From Parasponia andersonii (taxonomy: Eukaryota > Streptophyta > Magnoliopsida > Rosales > Cannabaceae): a stretch of 64,000 nt of DNA. The DNA lies in contig JXTB01000327.1 in the NCBI GenBank assembly GCA_002914805.1, positions 110,360-174,359 on the forward strand. Direction: 5' to 3'. Shown in pieces: positions 11,628-24,839 of this stretch. The notes under the pieces are model-generated. The model saw only the letters and a program-made list of their open reading frames with translations. It ran no database searches and was not told where the DNA came from. How positions within the stretch are numbered: position 1 is the stretch's first letter; each line of letters starts with the position of its first letter. Position numbers and translations under genes: made by a program.

Positions 11628-12560
11628 AAAACTGATAGTCACAATGTTGTGATTGGTGATCATAATTTGTTTTACATTATTACGAAGATTGTGAGTTTTT
11701 GTTACTGTTACTCATAATTTGTGACTGATTTTTCGCTTTGAAGTAATAATTTTGTAATTGATAGTCACAACTTTTATGATGTCTTTTATTTTAAATTATT
11801 ATATTACTCATAATTTTGAAACTGGTAGTCATAATGTTGTGATCGATAATCATAATTTGTTTTACATTGTTAGGAATAATTAAGATAATTTATATTTTAA
11901 TGTAACTAATAGTCACACGTTTGTGACGGATAGTAACAAAAGATAGAGAATATGTCACTTAATTCATTTGATTTATTTTGTCACATATAATTAGTTGCAC
12001 AATAAATCTTCCACTAAATATTATTTATTCTCTTCATTGTTTCCAAAAAACTATTGACCAAATTATAATTTAATAAATTATATCAATATTTCTTACAATA
12101 TATGCATATCATTCATCAAATTAGGACTCACCTTACAAAATCAAAATAAGTATTCACATTGGCTAATAATAGTTTAATAACAATTGTTTAGCAATAAAAA
12201 ATAGCTAACAAAACCTATACAAAATCTATTTTTTACATGAAAATCCATATTTTACAAATTAGTAGTCACAATGTGTGACTTTATGTCATACAATATAAGT
12301 CACACAATCCATGATAGTGGTCAATATTTGTGACTTATAGTCACAAAGGTTATGGCAATAACATATTTGTGACTTCTTTCAATAGTTTAATAATTTTAAA
12401 CAGTATTTAACAATGCTCTAAACTCACGACGTCTATTTTTCACATAAAAAATTATTTCATCAAGATCAGTAGTGTGAGATTGTAGGTCACACAATTTATG
12501 ACAACCATAAGTTTCTCATAATTCTAAGAAATATAAGATCTGATTTGTAATTGTAACTCA
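11628..12560. repeat. Region of repeated TTGTGACT/AGTCACAA words
   Basis: A segment of about 56 bp at 11630 (ACTGATAGTCACAATGTTGTG onward) recurs diverged near 11820. Short words AGTCACAA, TTGTGACT and CATAATTTG then recur irregularly to about 12560. No ORF. It may be a decayed tandem array or part of an unrecognised repeat. Confidence 0.5.
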
Positions 12561-13152
12561 CAATGTGACAACTACATATTTTTTATTACAAGACACACAT
12601 ATTCACTGCCAAAATACAATTACAAAAATAAAGCAAGAATAAAGAAGGTCGGCTGTTTCTTTGAGCAAATATATATATATATATATATTTAGACTAATCA
12701 GAGAAAAATCTTAGTATTTAAAATGAAGATAGAGAACAAAAGCAAGAATACCCAGTTTTTCTTCTTCTTCTACATTATTTTATTGCAAAACTGATTTTTT
12801 TCCTTATAAACCAAACAAAAAGTAAAAAAAAAAAAAAGCATATAAAGGATTAAAGCAAGGAAAAATCTAAAATAAAAAAATGCATATACAGGATTAAAGC
12901 AATAATGCAAATAAAAAAATAAAAAAAAACAAAAAAAACAAAAATTTACTATATAAAAAAAAAAAAAAAAAAAAATGCATATACAGGATTAAAGCAATAA
13001 TGCAAATAAAAAAAATGAGTACATACTTTTATATCCCAAATTTCATTTATCACATTAAGGCCATACAATAATCTATAACATTACTCTTTTCGATATAGCC
13101 AAAAATAGAGAGATCTAGAATAAAGAAGACAAACCCAAAAAAGGATTAATAG
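12561..13152. other. A/T-rich spacer with simple repeats
   Basis: Holds a (TA)n run (12668-12690), an A-rich tract (12820-12980) and a phrase of about 30 bp, ATGCATATACAGGATTAAAGC, that appears near 12880 and again near 12976 (a diverged form near 12838). No gene seen. Confidence 0.55.
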
Positions 13153-13392
13153 CAAAATAAGAATGAAGCAGATGAGTTAAGAAGGATCATCTCAGATTTA
13201 AAATCAATTGGTGTAAAAATGTACATCGATGACCAAGATGAGAATGACACAAAGGGCGAAGAAGATGAAGGTGTGGATAGCTATGGTCTTGCCGTTGGTC
13301 TTCATGCTGCCAAACTCCATGGTCAGCTGCATCCCCAATGGGTTGATGAATTGAAGGTTATTCACACTGAGGGTACTTGGGACTTTTATTAT
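13153..13392 (+). pseudogene. Exon-like open segment of unknown gene (80 codons)
   Basis: A 240-bp stretch is open in one frame exactly between an AG (13151-13152) and a GTAAGG donor-like site (13393). It encodes a normal-looking protein segment with DELRRIISDLKSIGVK, an acidic stretch (DDQDENDTKGEEDEG), then SYGLAVGLHAAKLHGQLH and HTEGTWDFYY. Composition is much less A/T-rich than its surroundings. No partner exon was found on either side, so it is probably an exon from a duplicated or captured host gene, or one exon of a gene whose other exons I missed. I do not recognise the family. Confidence 0.45.
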
Positions 13393-13706
13393 GTAAGGAG
13401 TATTATAAATGTCATTATAAAAAAGTGAATTAAAAAAGTCTATTTATCTCAAATATAAACTATCCATGTTAATTTCTCTTGGAATTTGGACATTATAGCT
13501 TATGGCAATTTCTTATTTATCATTGTATAAATTTACCAAATAGCTTCAACTTAACAACTACGATGTTAAAGACACAAAAGACCACTAACTTAAAATCGGA
13601 ATTAGGCTCATGACAGATAGGGTTCCAATGATGACAATAAAAAAACAACCTTTGTTTAAAGACAAATGACTTAGGTATGTTGAAATCAAAGAAAGAAATA
13701 TAACAA

Positions 13707-13869
13707 ATATACGAATATTAAGGGGAAAAAAATTAGTTGAACACTTGCTTTAGACCAAATGCTATAAACTTTGGGAATATAGTACAAATGTAAGAATATT
13801 AAGGGATAAAAATTGATTGTAACACTTGCTTCAAACCAAATGCTACAAACTTTTGGAATGTAGTTTAGA
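13707..13869. repeat. 81-bp direct tandem repeat, two units
   Basis: Units start near 13710 and 13791 and share GAATATTAAGGG, ACACTTGCTT and ACCAAATGCTA in order, with about 80-85% identity by eye. Confidence 0.75.
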
Positions 13870-16800
13870 AATTTCATAGTAGTAAATTCATAAGAAATCA
13901 TTCAGCTTTGCTTAAATCCCACTTCACTCCAAAATGATATTACACTGAATCGTGTAAGTGGACGAAGATATTACACAAACTGTCACCTGACTTAGTCTTG
14001 TTATTATGCTTAACGGCTCGTTTGGCATACGTGATTGAATTGGATTATTAGTTTGAATTAGATTGGATTAGGATGAACTAGACTATTTAGTACTAATGTG
14101 TTTGGTGCAATCTAGGACTTAAAGTCTATTTATATAACAAAATATATATTTTTTTATTTATGAGTGCAATCTACTTTTGTAATAAGATAAATAATAGATA
14201 AATAAACAAGTTTTTACATAATATAACATGAAAAATAAGAATATTATCCAAATAAAATATTATACTTAATTTTTTAAATAAAATTCGGAGTATACTATTG
14301 TTAAATTCAAAGTAAATTTTTTATTTAAAAAAAAAAGAGTGTTGGAAAAATGAATGGAAAGCCAAAAGAAAAGAAAAGAAAAGAAAAAATAAAAGAGAAA
14401 AAAAACAGTAGAATAGCTTATTTTAACACAAGTTCACAATCAGAGAAAAAAAAAACTCAAGTTCATGGGAGGACAACTTTGTCCCTTCTGTGAGGAATTA
14501 AATTAGAAGGTTGAACTCTTTAATCAATCATCTAAAAAATTTCCATCTTCCCTTTTCATTTCTTGGATCAAATCTATAATTTATGTAAAAGTTAATTAGA
14601 CTCTCATAAACATTAAATATAGATTAATATAATTAGCATAGAATGGAATAAAACAACAACTTATATAAAAATTGAAATAAATAAAAAACATTATAATCTG
14701 GCTACATCGCAGCTCTATAAAGTAAAATTAGTTTATAGTAAAAGAGAAACAATCTCTAAACATGATTCTTGATATGAAAGATAAAGAAAAGAAGAACAAA
14801 AGAAACTTAAAGTTGAATCAATATTGCTCTGTCTCTGAATAGCCACTCACCTTATCTTCAATCTTTCACTCTCCTTTTCTCTCTCTTTTTAGAGTTCTCT
14901 ATGGCTCTAAAGGTCCTCAAATAAATGTTAAGAAGACCTATTTACATGATTTTTGGGGCTCTTCATGAAAATTAGGTTAAAATGCATCTAAAAATAAACA
15001 AGTGTTAAATTTTTGCTAGGTAATGCCTAGGTGCTACATATATAATGCCAAAGTAATACTTTGGCTGCTATTTCTCTTTTCTTTTTTCTGTTCGAACCAG
15101 TGTTGAAGTGCCAATAAGACAGTACTGAAGTGCCACTTGTTTTGGTCTTCTTTAAGCTTTGCTCTTTTTGAGCACTCTAGCGCCAATAATAAGTGTTTAA
15201 ACGCTTACTTCTTTGTCTAACTCATCATAGATTATGTCATTTTACTCAAAATACCACAAGTTATACCAAATTACTTCAACCTACAATCATAACACAAATA
15301 AAACCCATGAAAATGCAGAGAATTAACCAAATATCAAGTATAAATGATATCTAATTTATAAGCAAAACCCACTCATTAATTTCTCTTAGATGTTGCAAGG
15401 TTAGTTAGAATGAAGTATAGGCCCAATAAAATGAAATTCAACTTTTATTTTTATGGATTATGAGAAGTATTTCTCGAAAAATTTTATGATATCTCTAACT
15501 CCATGAAATTTTAGAAACTTTGCATCATCATTTTCTTTTGTTCTTTTACCTGCTATCCACTGGTCCTGCTACAACCTATGAGAAAGACCTTTGAATTTAG
15601 GTGATATTTTCGATGCAGCGGAGAATTATATTGAAGGGAAAGCATAAATGTTGGTTCTTTGACTAGGAATCAGATGATATTTTTAGTGAAATTTATAAGG
15701 ATTATTTTTCAAAGGCTTTATAGATTAATAATTATTAATATTAACTATAGCACACATACGATTATGTTTGTTTGAGAGATGTATGAGCTTCGAAATGACT
15801 AATGATTCGATGCAATACTTGTTTGATATTAGAATCATATACTCTTGTTATTCTTAGAGGTGAAAATTTAGAAGGTTAGGTTTGGTTAGTTCAGTTTTAG
15901 TTTTGTTTTTCTTTTTTCTTGCTTGAGAACTAGTAAGGATTAAATATTAGTGAATTTATCAAGTGCATATTTTGTTAATTATTTGATTAATACCTCATTA
16001 TTATTTTTATAGTTTTCATGTTATTTTTAGGGTTTTAATATTGTTTCAATGTTTTTTAGGTATTTTGGAAGAGAAAAACTAAAAAAAGCTGAAGTTAGGC
16101 TGAAAAAAAAAATGTCAGTTGAAATGGGGTAAAAAAAAGTTGGAAAGTGATAAATTTATAAAATCTGAGAAACTGATAGAATGTAGGTGGTGGGTACCAT
16201 GAATCACGAAAAAGGGTGAAAAGAATTGAATTAAGCTATTTTGACAAGTTTAGACTATGGATTTGCGAGATTTCTTCCTAAATTTTCCCTAAAGTCAATT
16301 TTTCTATAAATAATTTTAGATTAGATAAAGGCATAATTTGGATACTATAGACACATATAAACACCTAGAAAACCTAGAAAGTGAGAGAATCAAGAGGAGA
16401 AGAGGATTGCTTAGAGTTCGGAGATGTTCATGCCACAGGCAATTGTCTTTTTCTCTTTTCCTTATCTTTTTCTTCGTTTTTGTTACCTAGCATGATGGAG
16501 TAGTTTTTTAATTATATAAGATTGATATATAGACTAGATTTTAGGTTAGGTTAAGTGCGACTTCAAGGTTCTAGACATAATATTGAATTAATTTCTAGAG
16601 TAAAGCATATGGGATAAAGTTAGACAAAATATGAACTAGTTAATCTGGAGGTAAACTATGGAGAAAAGAAAATTTCTGGGTATATTATAGAAAAAAAAAC
16701 TATTAAGTATGCCAAATAGAAAGATCGAATTGCTGGATAAATAGGTTTTGAGGTAAGACATTTGAGTATAGTGTGGTAAACTTTATAAGTTTTGAGGTAC

Positions 16801-17280
16801 AATATGAAGAAAATATCAAGAAAAGTTTTGGCAGAGCTTTGTACATGAAGAGAATTAGAATTTGAGAAAGAGATGAATGAGACATTTGGTATTACTTTGT
16901 AGGGTGAACAATAGAGAAATCAAATATCTGGGTATGTTATAAATAAAAATCAGTCAGTAGGCAAGTTGATTTTGTATAATAACTGGAACATAAAGTAAGA
17001 TAGAGTATTGATTAGTTGATTTTGACATTAGCCATAAAGGAAAGGCTAGTTAGAGTATTTTGAGGTAGACCATAGATGAAATGTTCGATAGAGTATGGTA
17101 AGGCTTGATAGTTTTGAAGAGATTCAATATTCAAAGAATATAGAAGCATTATAATGATGCTTCTATAACCCACTCACGAACCACATATATTTGTTGCATG
17201 GGTTCACTTTGTAGTATGGATGTATGAATATGTAGATACATATATATATATATATATATGCAATATTTTTTTTACATATG
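13870..17280. other. Intergenic DNA, no gene recognised
   Basis: A/T-rich with no supported coding region. Around 14010-14110, GGCTCGTTTGGCATACG followed by GATTGAATTGGATTA-like words resembles a MITE end, but no second end was found. Between about 16640 and 17110 two degenerate segments about 250 bp apart share TTTCTGGGTATATTATA-like and TTTGAGGTA words, a weak tandem duplication. A (TA)n run lies at 17240-17260. Confidence 0.45.
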
Positions 17281-17342
17281 ATTCATTTAAAAGTAAAAAT
17301 TTATTAGATCAAAAATTTTAGATTAATAAAAAAATAGATCCA

Positions 17343-17560
17343 ATGCCATATTCAGTAAAGATTGATGATAAGTGTATAGGGTGTATTTAATATATCTGAG
17401 CTTGTCCCACAAATGCATTAGAAATAGTACCTTAGGATGGGTGTAAAGCAAAACAAATTGCTTCTGATCTAAGAATAGAGGATTGTGTAGGTTGCAAGAT
17501 ATGTGAATCTGCATGTCCAATGAATTTTTTGAGTGTTCGAGTTTATTTGTGGCATGAAAT
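17343..17560 (+). pseudogene. psaC: Nuclear plastid DNA: psaC (photosystem I subunit VII) pseudogene, 5' part
   Basis: The frame from 17343 reads as chloroplast psaC: YSVKI, CIGC, then [22 protein letters not shown] and [11 protein letters not shown], including the Cys pattern that binds Fe4S4 clusters in the real PsaC. Three in-frame stop codons fall in the first half and several residues have changed, so it is dead. It stops after about 73 of 81 codons because the copia element starts at 17561; the next bases GAAACAA appear beyond that element at 28436. The spacer just upstream (about 17320-17342) may also be plastid-derived. This is an old plastid-to-nucleus transfer (NUPT). Confidence 0.9.
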
Positions 17561-18925
17561 TGCCAGTATTCATTGGAATAAAATTCAAGAAAATATTTTC
17601 ATAAAATTATTTCCAAGAACACCAAAGTTTTTTAAAAACTACAAATGCAGCGAAATGGTCGTTTAAAATTTTTCTCTTATAAAATATTTTGGATCGTGTT
17701 CTAACATAAATTAACTTCTGATCTAGACAAAAATAATATCAAAATTCGCTCCACAACCTTTTTGTTTTCCCGTCTATTTTCAAAAGTCGTATGATTGATT
17801 CGGTAGGTAGTCACCTTCTTGATTCCCAATAAAGAGATCTGCAGACAAACAAGAAAATAATCTTCTTAAACCAATTTTTTTAGTATGCTCGAAACACCAA
17901 GGATGGTAAATCCGCTAGTGCTGACTGATATTTCTCTGCTCTTTCTCTTTCTGTTTTTTATGTGATACTTTCTTCCCAAAGGGTGTTTCACGTGTAACTC
18001 TTCTAATTAGCAGTTAGAGAACTTTTCTCTTAACTATAGATAGATTAGTAAACTCTAATAGGTTTATTGGGTTTGTTGGGCTCAACTAATCATCAAATAA
18101 CTATTGGGCTTTAATTTGAGATAGACATGCGACCAGATGGATATATAATGTACTATTATAATTAGGCCTTGTCCATTAATATTGAGGCACACTACTATAG
18201 TGAATACCGGGAACCTCGTTTATATCATCCAAGTACTTAAAAAACTCAAAGTAACATTATATGTATGACGTCAATCATGAAAAATGTTCTACACATTTCA
18301 CATACCTTATCTTCTAATCCATAGTTCAAACCATAAATCGGAATTAATCCTTTAGCAACTCAAAAAGACATTACACATGAAAGTAAGTTCGTTAATTACT
18401 AGGATTAAGATTTTCTACAATAGTCCTAGATTAGTGAAATTAGAAATTTGAGTTACGACACTTAACCTTAAATTCTAATTTACTCAGTTCTGTACGATTC
18501 TATTATAACTTTCTTGTAACATACTAGTGTTTCTATCCGAAAACTCACTTCGATAATTAGAGACTTCATTAATCAAATAAATAATACTACATTCTATAGC
18601 ATAGTAAAGTTTTTCATCTTTAATATGCATCTTTACTATACAGAATATGAACAATTTAATTTAGACATAATGAAATAAAAAAATATAATGTCTCCCACGT
18701 ATGAACTCATCATACGAATAATTCTTTATTACTCATTATATGTCTTGAGATCTTTAGATCTTTGCATAAGATAAATATAGACATCACATGTATATCAATG
18801 GAATATAAATGAAATAGAAATTCATAATATGAAATTTATTAATAACAAATAGATAACAAATAATCCGATAAAAATTGTTTAGAATGTCAAAATAATAAAT
18901 TATTTTATAGGACATTAGTCCAACA
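17561..18925 (-). repeat. 3' LTR of the copia element
   Basis: 1365 bp, beginning TGTTGGAC on the minus strand and ending in CA. It is preceded (18926-18938) by a purine-rich tract, AAGTAGGAGAT, fitting the polypurine primer. It aligns along its length with 26885-28435 and 62829-64000, but is shorter by one internal block of roughly 200 bp. Confidence 0.85.
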
Positions 18926-19317
18926 ATCTCCTACTTGGCCTTTAAGGCAGATGTGATATGTCACATAGTCCTATTCTTTCTGGATAGTCCTCAAATACTT
19001 TGGTTGCCAAAGATATAGTAAAAGAATCAGTAAGCTTCCCTGCAGACACTATCTTACTTATTATCACATCTCATCTTAGAACAATTTTTTTGAGTACATG
19101 ATATTTCCTTTCTTTGTGTTTTCCTTTCTTGTGGCTTCTAGGCTCTCTAGCGTTAGCAACTACTCCATTATTATCACAATAGAGTATTATAAGTTGTCAC
19201 ACTCTAAGTACTACTTCAAGATCTGTAAGGAAATTACGAAGCCAGATCACCTTCAGAAGCTGCCACATATTCAGCCTCCATGATTAAATCTGCAATACAA
19301 GATTACTTGATACTCCT

Positions 19318-20235
19318 CTATATAATGGCTCTACTACTAAGGGTAAAGACTGAACTAGAGATTGATTTTCTAGAGTCTTTATCAGATTGAAAATCCGAAT
19401 CAGTATATCTAATAGGTGTTAAATCTTTTTCAGAATTTACGAGCATAAAATTTCTAGTTCTTCGAAGATATTTTAGAATATGCTTTACTACACCCCAATG
19501 TTCAGGTCCAGGATTAGATTGGTAATGACTTACAATTCCCACAGTATAGCAAATATCTGGTCTTATACAAAGCATGACATACATGAGAACTCCTACTACC
19601 GAAGCATAAAGAATATTTCTCATCTATTCTTTCTCATATTCTATTTTTATTCTTATTCGACAGAGAAATTCCTTTACGAAAGGGTATTAAACCTTTCTTA
19701 GAATTTACATTACAAGCTTAACAAATATTTTCTCTATGTATGAAACTTGTGATAAAACTATGTATTTGTTCTTTCTGTCTCGTAGAATCTGTATTCCTCG
19801 AATATAGTAAGCTTCATCTAAGTCTTTCATATCAAACTGTTGTACTAACCAAACTTCTACTAATGATAATGATCCAACATCATTCGTAATGATTAGAATA
19901 TCATCAACATATAATATTAGAAAAATCACTTTATTGTCATAAATTCTTTTATAGACACAAGATTTATCTACATTTTGTTCAAAACTATAAGACTTAATAG
20001 CTTTATCAAATCTTATGTTCCAAGATCTAAACGTTTGCTTGAGTCCATAAATAGATCTCTTAAGTTCATAAACTTTTCTTTCCTGACTCTTTTCAACTAA
20101 TCCCTTTAGCTGTATCATATAGATACATTCATCAAGATTGCTATTCAGGATTACAGTCTTGATTTCCATTTTCTATATCTCATAATCAAGAGATGTAGCG
20201 ATTGATAAAAGTATACGAATAGACTTGATCATAAC
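19318..20235 (-). mobile_element. Copia reverse transcriptase and RNase H remnants
   Basis: Recognisable parts on the minus strand: MEIKTVILN and LKRSIYGLKQ motifs and the YVDD catalytic box (YVDDILI) of reverse transcriptase near 20169-19705, then MYVMLCIRPDICY and RYTDSDFQSDKDSRKS of the C-terminal/RNase H region (19623-19318). Broken. Confidence 0.85.
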
Positions 20236-20808
20236 TATAGGATAGAACTAGTCTTTTAGTAACTCAAAAAGACAAAACACATGAAAGTAAGTTCGATAAT
20301 CACTAGGATTAAGGTCTTTTACAATAGTACTAGATTATAGAAATTTGAGTTACAACACTTAACCTCAAATTCTAATTCACTAGGTCATGTCCGATGCTGT
20401 TATAACTTTCTTATAACATACTAGTATTTCTATCCGAAGACTCACTTCGATAATTAGAGACTTCATTAATTAAATAAACAACACTACATTCTATGGCATA
20501 GTAAAGTATTCTATCTTCAATATGCAGAATGTGAACAATTTAATTTAGACATAATGAAATAAAGAATTTAGTGTCTTCCACATATGAACTCATCATACGA
20601 ATAATTCTTTATTACTCATTTCATGTCTTGGAATCTTTTAGATGTTTGCATGAGATAAACATACATATCACATATATATCAATGGGACATAAATAAAATA
20701 GAAATTCATACCATGAAATTTATTAATAACAAATAGATACTAAATAATCTAATAAATATTGTTTATAATGTCTAAATAATAAACTACTTTATAGGAAATT
20801 ATTCCAAC
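20236..20808 (-). repeat. Third, partial copy of the copia LTR inside pol
   Basis: Aligns with about 18350-18925 of the 3' LTR (ACTCAAAAAGACAAAACACA, TAGAAATTTGAGTTAC and so on) and includes the LTR terminus CCAACA at 20808. It lies between the integrase and reverse transcriptase remnants, with the same orientation as the element's own LTRs. Confidence 0.75.
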
Positions 20809-21660
20809 ATTCACCACCTTGATCAGATCAAAAGGTCTTTATGTTCTTTTCTAACTGCTTTTCAGTTTTCGTTTTGAATTCTTTAAACTTTTCAAAAGAA
20901 TCCGATTTACATTGCATTAGGTAAACATAACCAAATCTAGAATAATCATCCATAAATGTAATGAAGTATTCAAAACCTCCCCTATCTTGAATATTCATGG
21001 GCCCATAGACATCAATGTGTACTAACTCAAAACATTCTTGAACTCTAAAACCTTTTTCAGTAAATGGTCTTTTAGTCATTTTACCTTCTAGACGAGATTC
21101 GCAAGTTGGTGATAGTTTGAGTTCTAACTAACTTAGAGGTCCATTATTAACTAATCTTGGAATTCTATTTAGGTTAATATGACCGAGTCTGAAATGCTAA
21201 AGACAAGTTTTATCATTAGTACTCACCTTCACTTTCTTATGTTTAGGTTCTACATGTTGAGAATCATTTTTAAGATTGTGCAATGAGATGCTTTAAGGTT
21301 GAATAAATAAAAAAGATTATTCCTATAAGTACCAATACAAATAAGACTTTTATTCATTCTAATAGAAACTTTATTGTGAAAATGAATAGAATAACCTTGT
21401 ATCATTAAACAGAAAACAGAAATCAAATCCTATTTAAATACCGGAATATAATAACAATTCTTTATTTCTAAAAACCTAAAATCATCGAAATTTAAAACAA
21501 TATCACCTATTACACGAGCTTCAACTATTGAGCCACCTTCCAACCGCAATGTGAACTCTTCACTAGCAAATTTCCTAGTTTCCTTGAAACCCTGTAAAGT
21601 ATTACAAACACAGTTAGTGGCTCATGATTCTACAATCTAAGAATTGATAGAATCAACCAT
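20809..21660 (-). mobile_element. Copia integrase remnant
   Basis: The minus-strand frame 21079-20828 has ELVHIDVYGPM and YFITFMDDYSRFGYVYLM, the catalytic core of Ty1/copia integrase. Further degraded pol sequence runs to the solo-LTR insertion at 21662. Broken. Confidence 0.85.
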
Positions 21661-21666
21661 ATGACA

Positions 21667-23849
21667 TGTTACGACCCAAACCCCAAGCCAGTGGCAGAAA
21701 GGGAGATTCTTAAATGGAAATTCAAAAGATAGTTTTTTCAAAAAAATTATAAAATAATTTTAATAGTGAAATTCCCACAGTTTTATGATTACCAATAGAC
21801 ATAGATCGTTAATAAAATTTATTAAAACAAACCAAATATCATCATCAGTAGTCTCACAGTCTAGCATACTAATTATACAAACTAAGTCCGTGAAACGAGA
21901 CTTTAAGTATTTTATTACAAGCCAAAGTAAATAAACAGAAATATCTTACAAAGTTACCAATTTCTCACTCGGTAACTAGCTCCTTCTTAAACTACTCATG
22001 AATCTCCAAAATCATACCGAGCACTATCTGAAAAGAAAAAAGTAAGGGATGAATATTCACATGCTTAGTAAGAATTCAATTATCTTTTAGATGGATGCAA
22101 TTTCTCAAACCGGCATGGTTAATTCCTTTGAATCCATGTATAAATCAAGTTTATAAATCTATGGTATTTGGAATAATTATATATTCAAAACTAAAACTAA
22201 AACCATATCATTATTGTACATATCATATATCAACAAGAATATAAGTGAGCTCTCATCCTCCCATCACAGTCCTGTAATACTTCTGTAACAGAGATACTCT
22301 GCATCCTAACACTACCCGTAGGCATATCAGCAAAAATTTGCCTAATGGCCTAGGTATCTCATTTAACACTGTAGCAACTTGCTAGCAATCTAAAAATATC
22401 GCGATACTATAATAGAACTCAAGTGTATGATCCTATGGTATGTACAACGTGTAATAGTATACAACAATCATGCATCCAATAATCAAATCATGATTTAAAA
22501 TCCAAATTTGCATTATTCTAGGATTCAGTATAACATGGGCAGCACACCGCAGTTTTACCCCAAAAACTAATATATAAAAATATATATAATAATCCACACA
22601 GTCCAATTCTAGTATAACCTAAATATTAACAACAATTTCTTTAACCATTTTAAAATCACGATTTTTTACAAATAAATTTTAATACAATTTAAATCCAAAA
22701 TAGATTAAAAATCAGGTAATCGGACCCCTACCTCGATATGGTAGTAATACTAGGCCAATGACACTTGAACAATCTCCTTAATCCCTTATGTGCTTAAACG
22801 ACAATTTTTGATTCCCAATAAGTCCATTTAAAAAAGTGAATTTTCAATCAGAGCTTTAAACACAGAAACAGAGGTTACTATTGAATTTAGAGCACCTAAA
22901 AATGCTAGGTTAGGTATATACTTTGTCAAAAATAGGTCCCGATGCAGGATCGTACTATGGCATACAAAACTGTGCAATTTTGTATCACAAAATTCTAACT
23001 TTCATTTCACAACGAAATATAATGATATTTTATGTCAAAATTCATATCTCGACCTCATTGGGTCTAAATTCGAAGTTAGAACTAAGTTTCGAGGTCCTTA
23101 GCATTAATTAAGCCCAAAAATCTAAGAATTACATAAAGATTACCTTTTAAAAATAATTAAAAAATGACCTATTTTTCTAATTACTATTTACCAGACTTAC
23201 TGTTATCTTTTTAGTTTTACCAACTATAATTATTTGTGATTTTTAACCTCTTTCACCTCATGTATTTACTTTGGGTAAATAAATCATGTAACCAAATTAA
23301 TTACGTAAATATCACTTTTTACATTGTTGGTAAAATAGTAAATATGATAAAAACTTACCGGAGAGGAATTTTGACGAGCAATTACTTGGAGCTGGTCGAT
23401 GACGACGAGACGAGACTCCAGTTGCTAGAGGTGTCGAAAATGGAGGTCGGACGGCACTCCGGTGGTAGGAAAAATTCGCTGTAGGCGGAATATTTGCGGG
23501 GCCACTACGGCTTCGTCTGACGTCTAAATAAGGTGAGACTAATGGTGTTGGCTTTGTCTTTGAAAGCTCTTCGATATGGGCCAGTGCGTGGGCCTAAGTA
23601 GTGATGGTGGCGGTATGGCAGAACTCGGACAAAAAGTGCTCATTTCTCTTTTTTTTTCTTTATCTTCTAAGGCTCTTTCTTTGAGAATTTGAGAGTTTTT
23701 AGGGATTTATAAGCAAAAAAAATAAGTACTATAGCAAATTAATAAAATATTCAAATATTTTCAATATTTTATTCTGAAAATTAATATTTATAATTGTGCC
23801 ATTGGATTTAAAAAGTCCAAATTGTCTCCATTTAAAACCAGATTTTACA
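21667..23849 (+). repeat. Nested solo LTR of a Ty3/gypsy-type element, 2183 bp
   Basis: Starts TGTTACGACCC and ends TTTTACA. It is bounded on both sides by the perfect 5-bp repeat TGACA (21662-21666 and 23850-23854). No internal retrotransposon genes lie between, so it is a solo LTR left by recombination. It interrupts the copia element near its protease region and is therefore younger. A relative is at 10219. Confidence 0.85.
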
Positions 23850-24099
23850 TGACAAGCTTCGAAGAGCAACAAATTATCATTACCTTGTTTATCTTTGCCA
23901 TTTTTCTTCTCCTTCTAATGCCTATCCTCATAATAGTGGAAATATTTTTCCTTTAGTTTGGTATTTTTTTTTTGTCTTCCTTTTCTTTCGAGCTAGAGAA
24001 GTAGTAGTCTTTTTCTTTCCTTTACCTTTACCTTTCGACTTAGGTTTGGAAAAACTAGCTTGAGCTACATTAGCTTCAACAGATCCTGACTTATTCTTC

Positions 24100-24690
24100 T
24101 TAAGAATATTTTTCGGAATTTACAAATCTTTCATCAGACCAGTAAGAGTATAATCTGTCCGACGAATCTCATGATCAATCTTGAATTGATTGAACGTGTT
24201 TGACAATGTGTCCAAAACCATGTCAATTTAGGTATCTCAATCAATTTCATCTCTAAGGATTTCAAGTTTATTAAGATATGCGATGACTTTCATTATATGT
24301 TTCTGAATTGGGGTATCTTTCTTTTGATGAAAATTCATGAATACACTTGTAGCCTCATTTCTAGCTTGATGACCGAGACTGACGAATATTTTGTCAACAC
24401 TCAGCATCATGTCTACAATAGTGTCCATCTCTCGATGTTGTTGTTGTAATATATTGCTCATTGAGCCAAGTATATAGCATTTTGCTATCTCATCGGATTA
24501 CTTCCACTTATTATATAAGTTTCTTTCATCATTAGTGGATTCCGCAGTTGATTGAACAGGACATGGAGTGGTGAAAACCCACTTGTGCTTATCAATAGTA
24601 TGCACTATGTCTAGATTACATTTCTATTCTACATAGTTTTCACCATCTAGCTTATTTTGTATGAGTAAAGTACATAAAGGATTAAGGACC
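24100..24690 (-). mobile_element. Copia gag remnant
   Basis: Minus-strand pieces match copia Gag: LIQNKLDGENYVE (near 24670-24624), MSNILQQQHREMD (24461) and PIQKHIMKVIAYLN (near 24300). The LDGxNYxxW start and the MKxxxYLN motif are typical of the UBN2-type Gag domain. Broken. Confidence 0.75.
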
Positions 24691-24839
24691 ATATCTACTG
24701 AAAATAAATAAATATTCCATTTATAAGCAAATATCATATAACATGTTTTGAATAGCCAATATAAAGTATTAAACATACAATATACAAGTGAAGTATTCCT
24801 AAGACTATCACTTATATTTATGATAATTTGACCTACCAC

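Noticed and set aside
17343-17560. A functional nuclear psaC gene
   Set aside because: Three in-frame stops, several changed residues and a retrotransposon inserted before the end.
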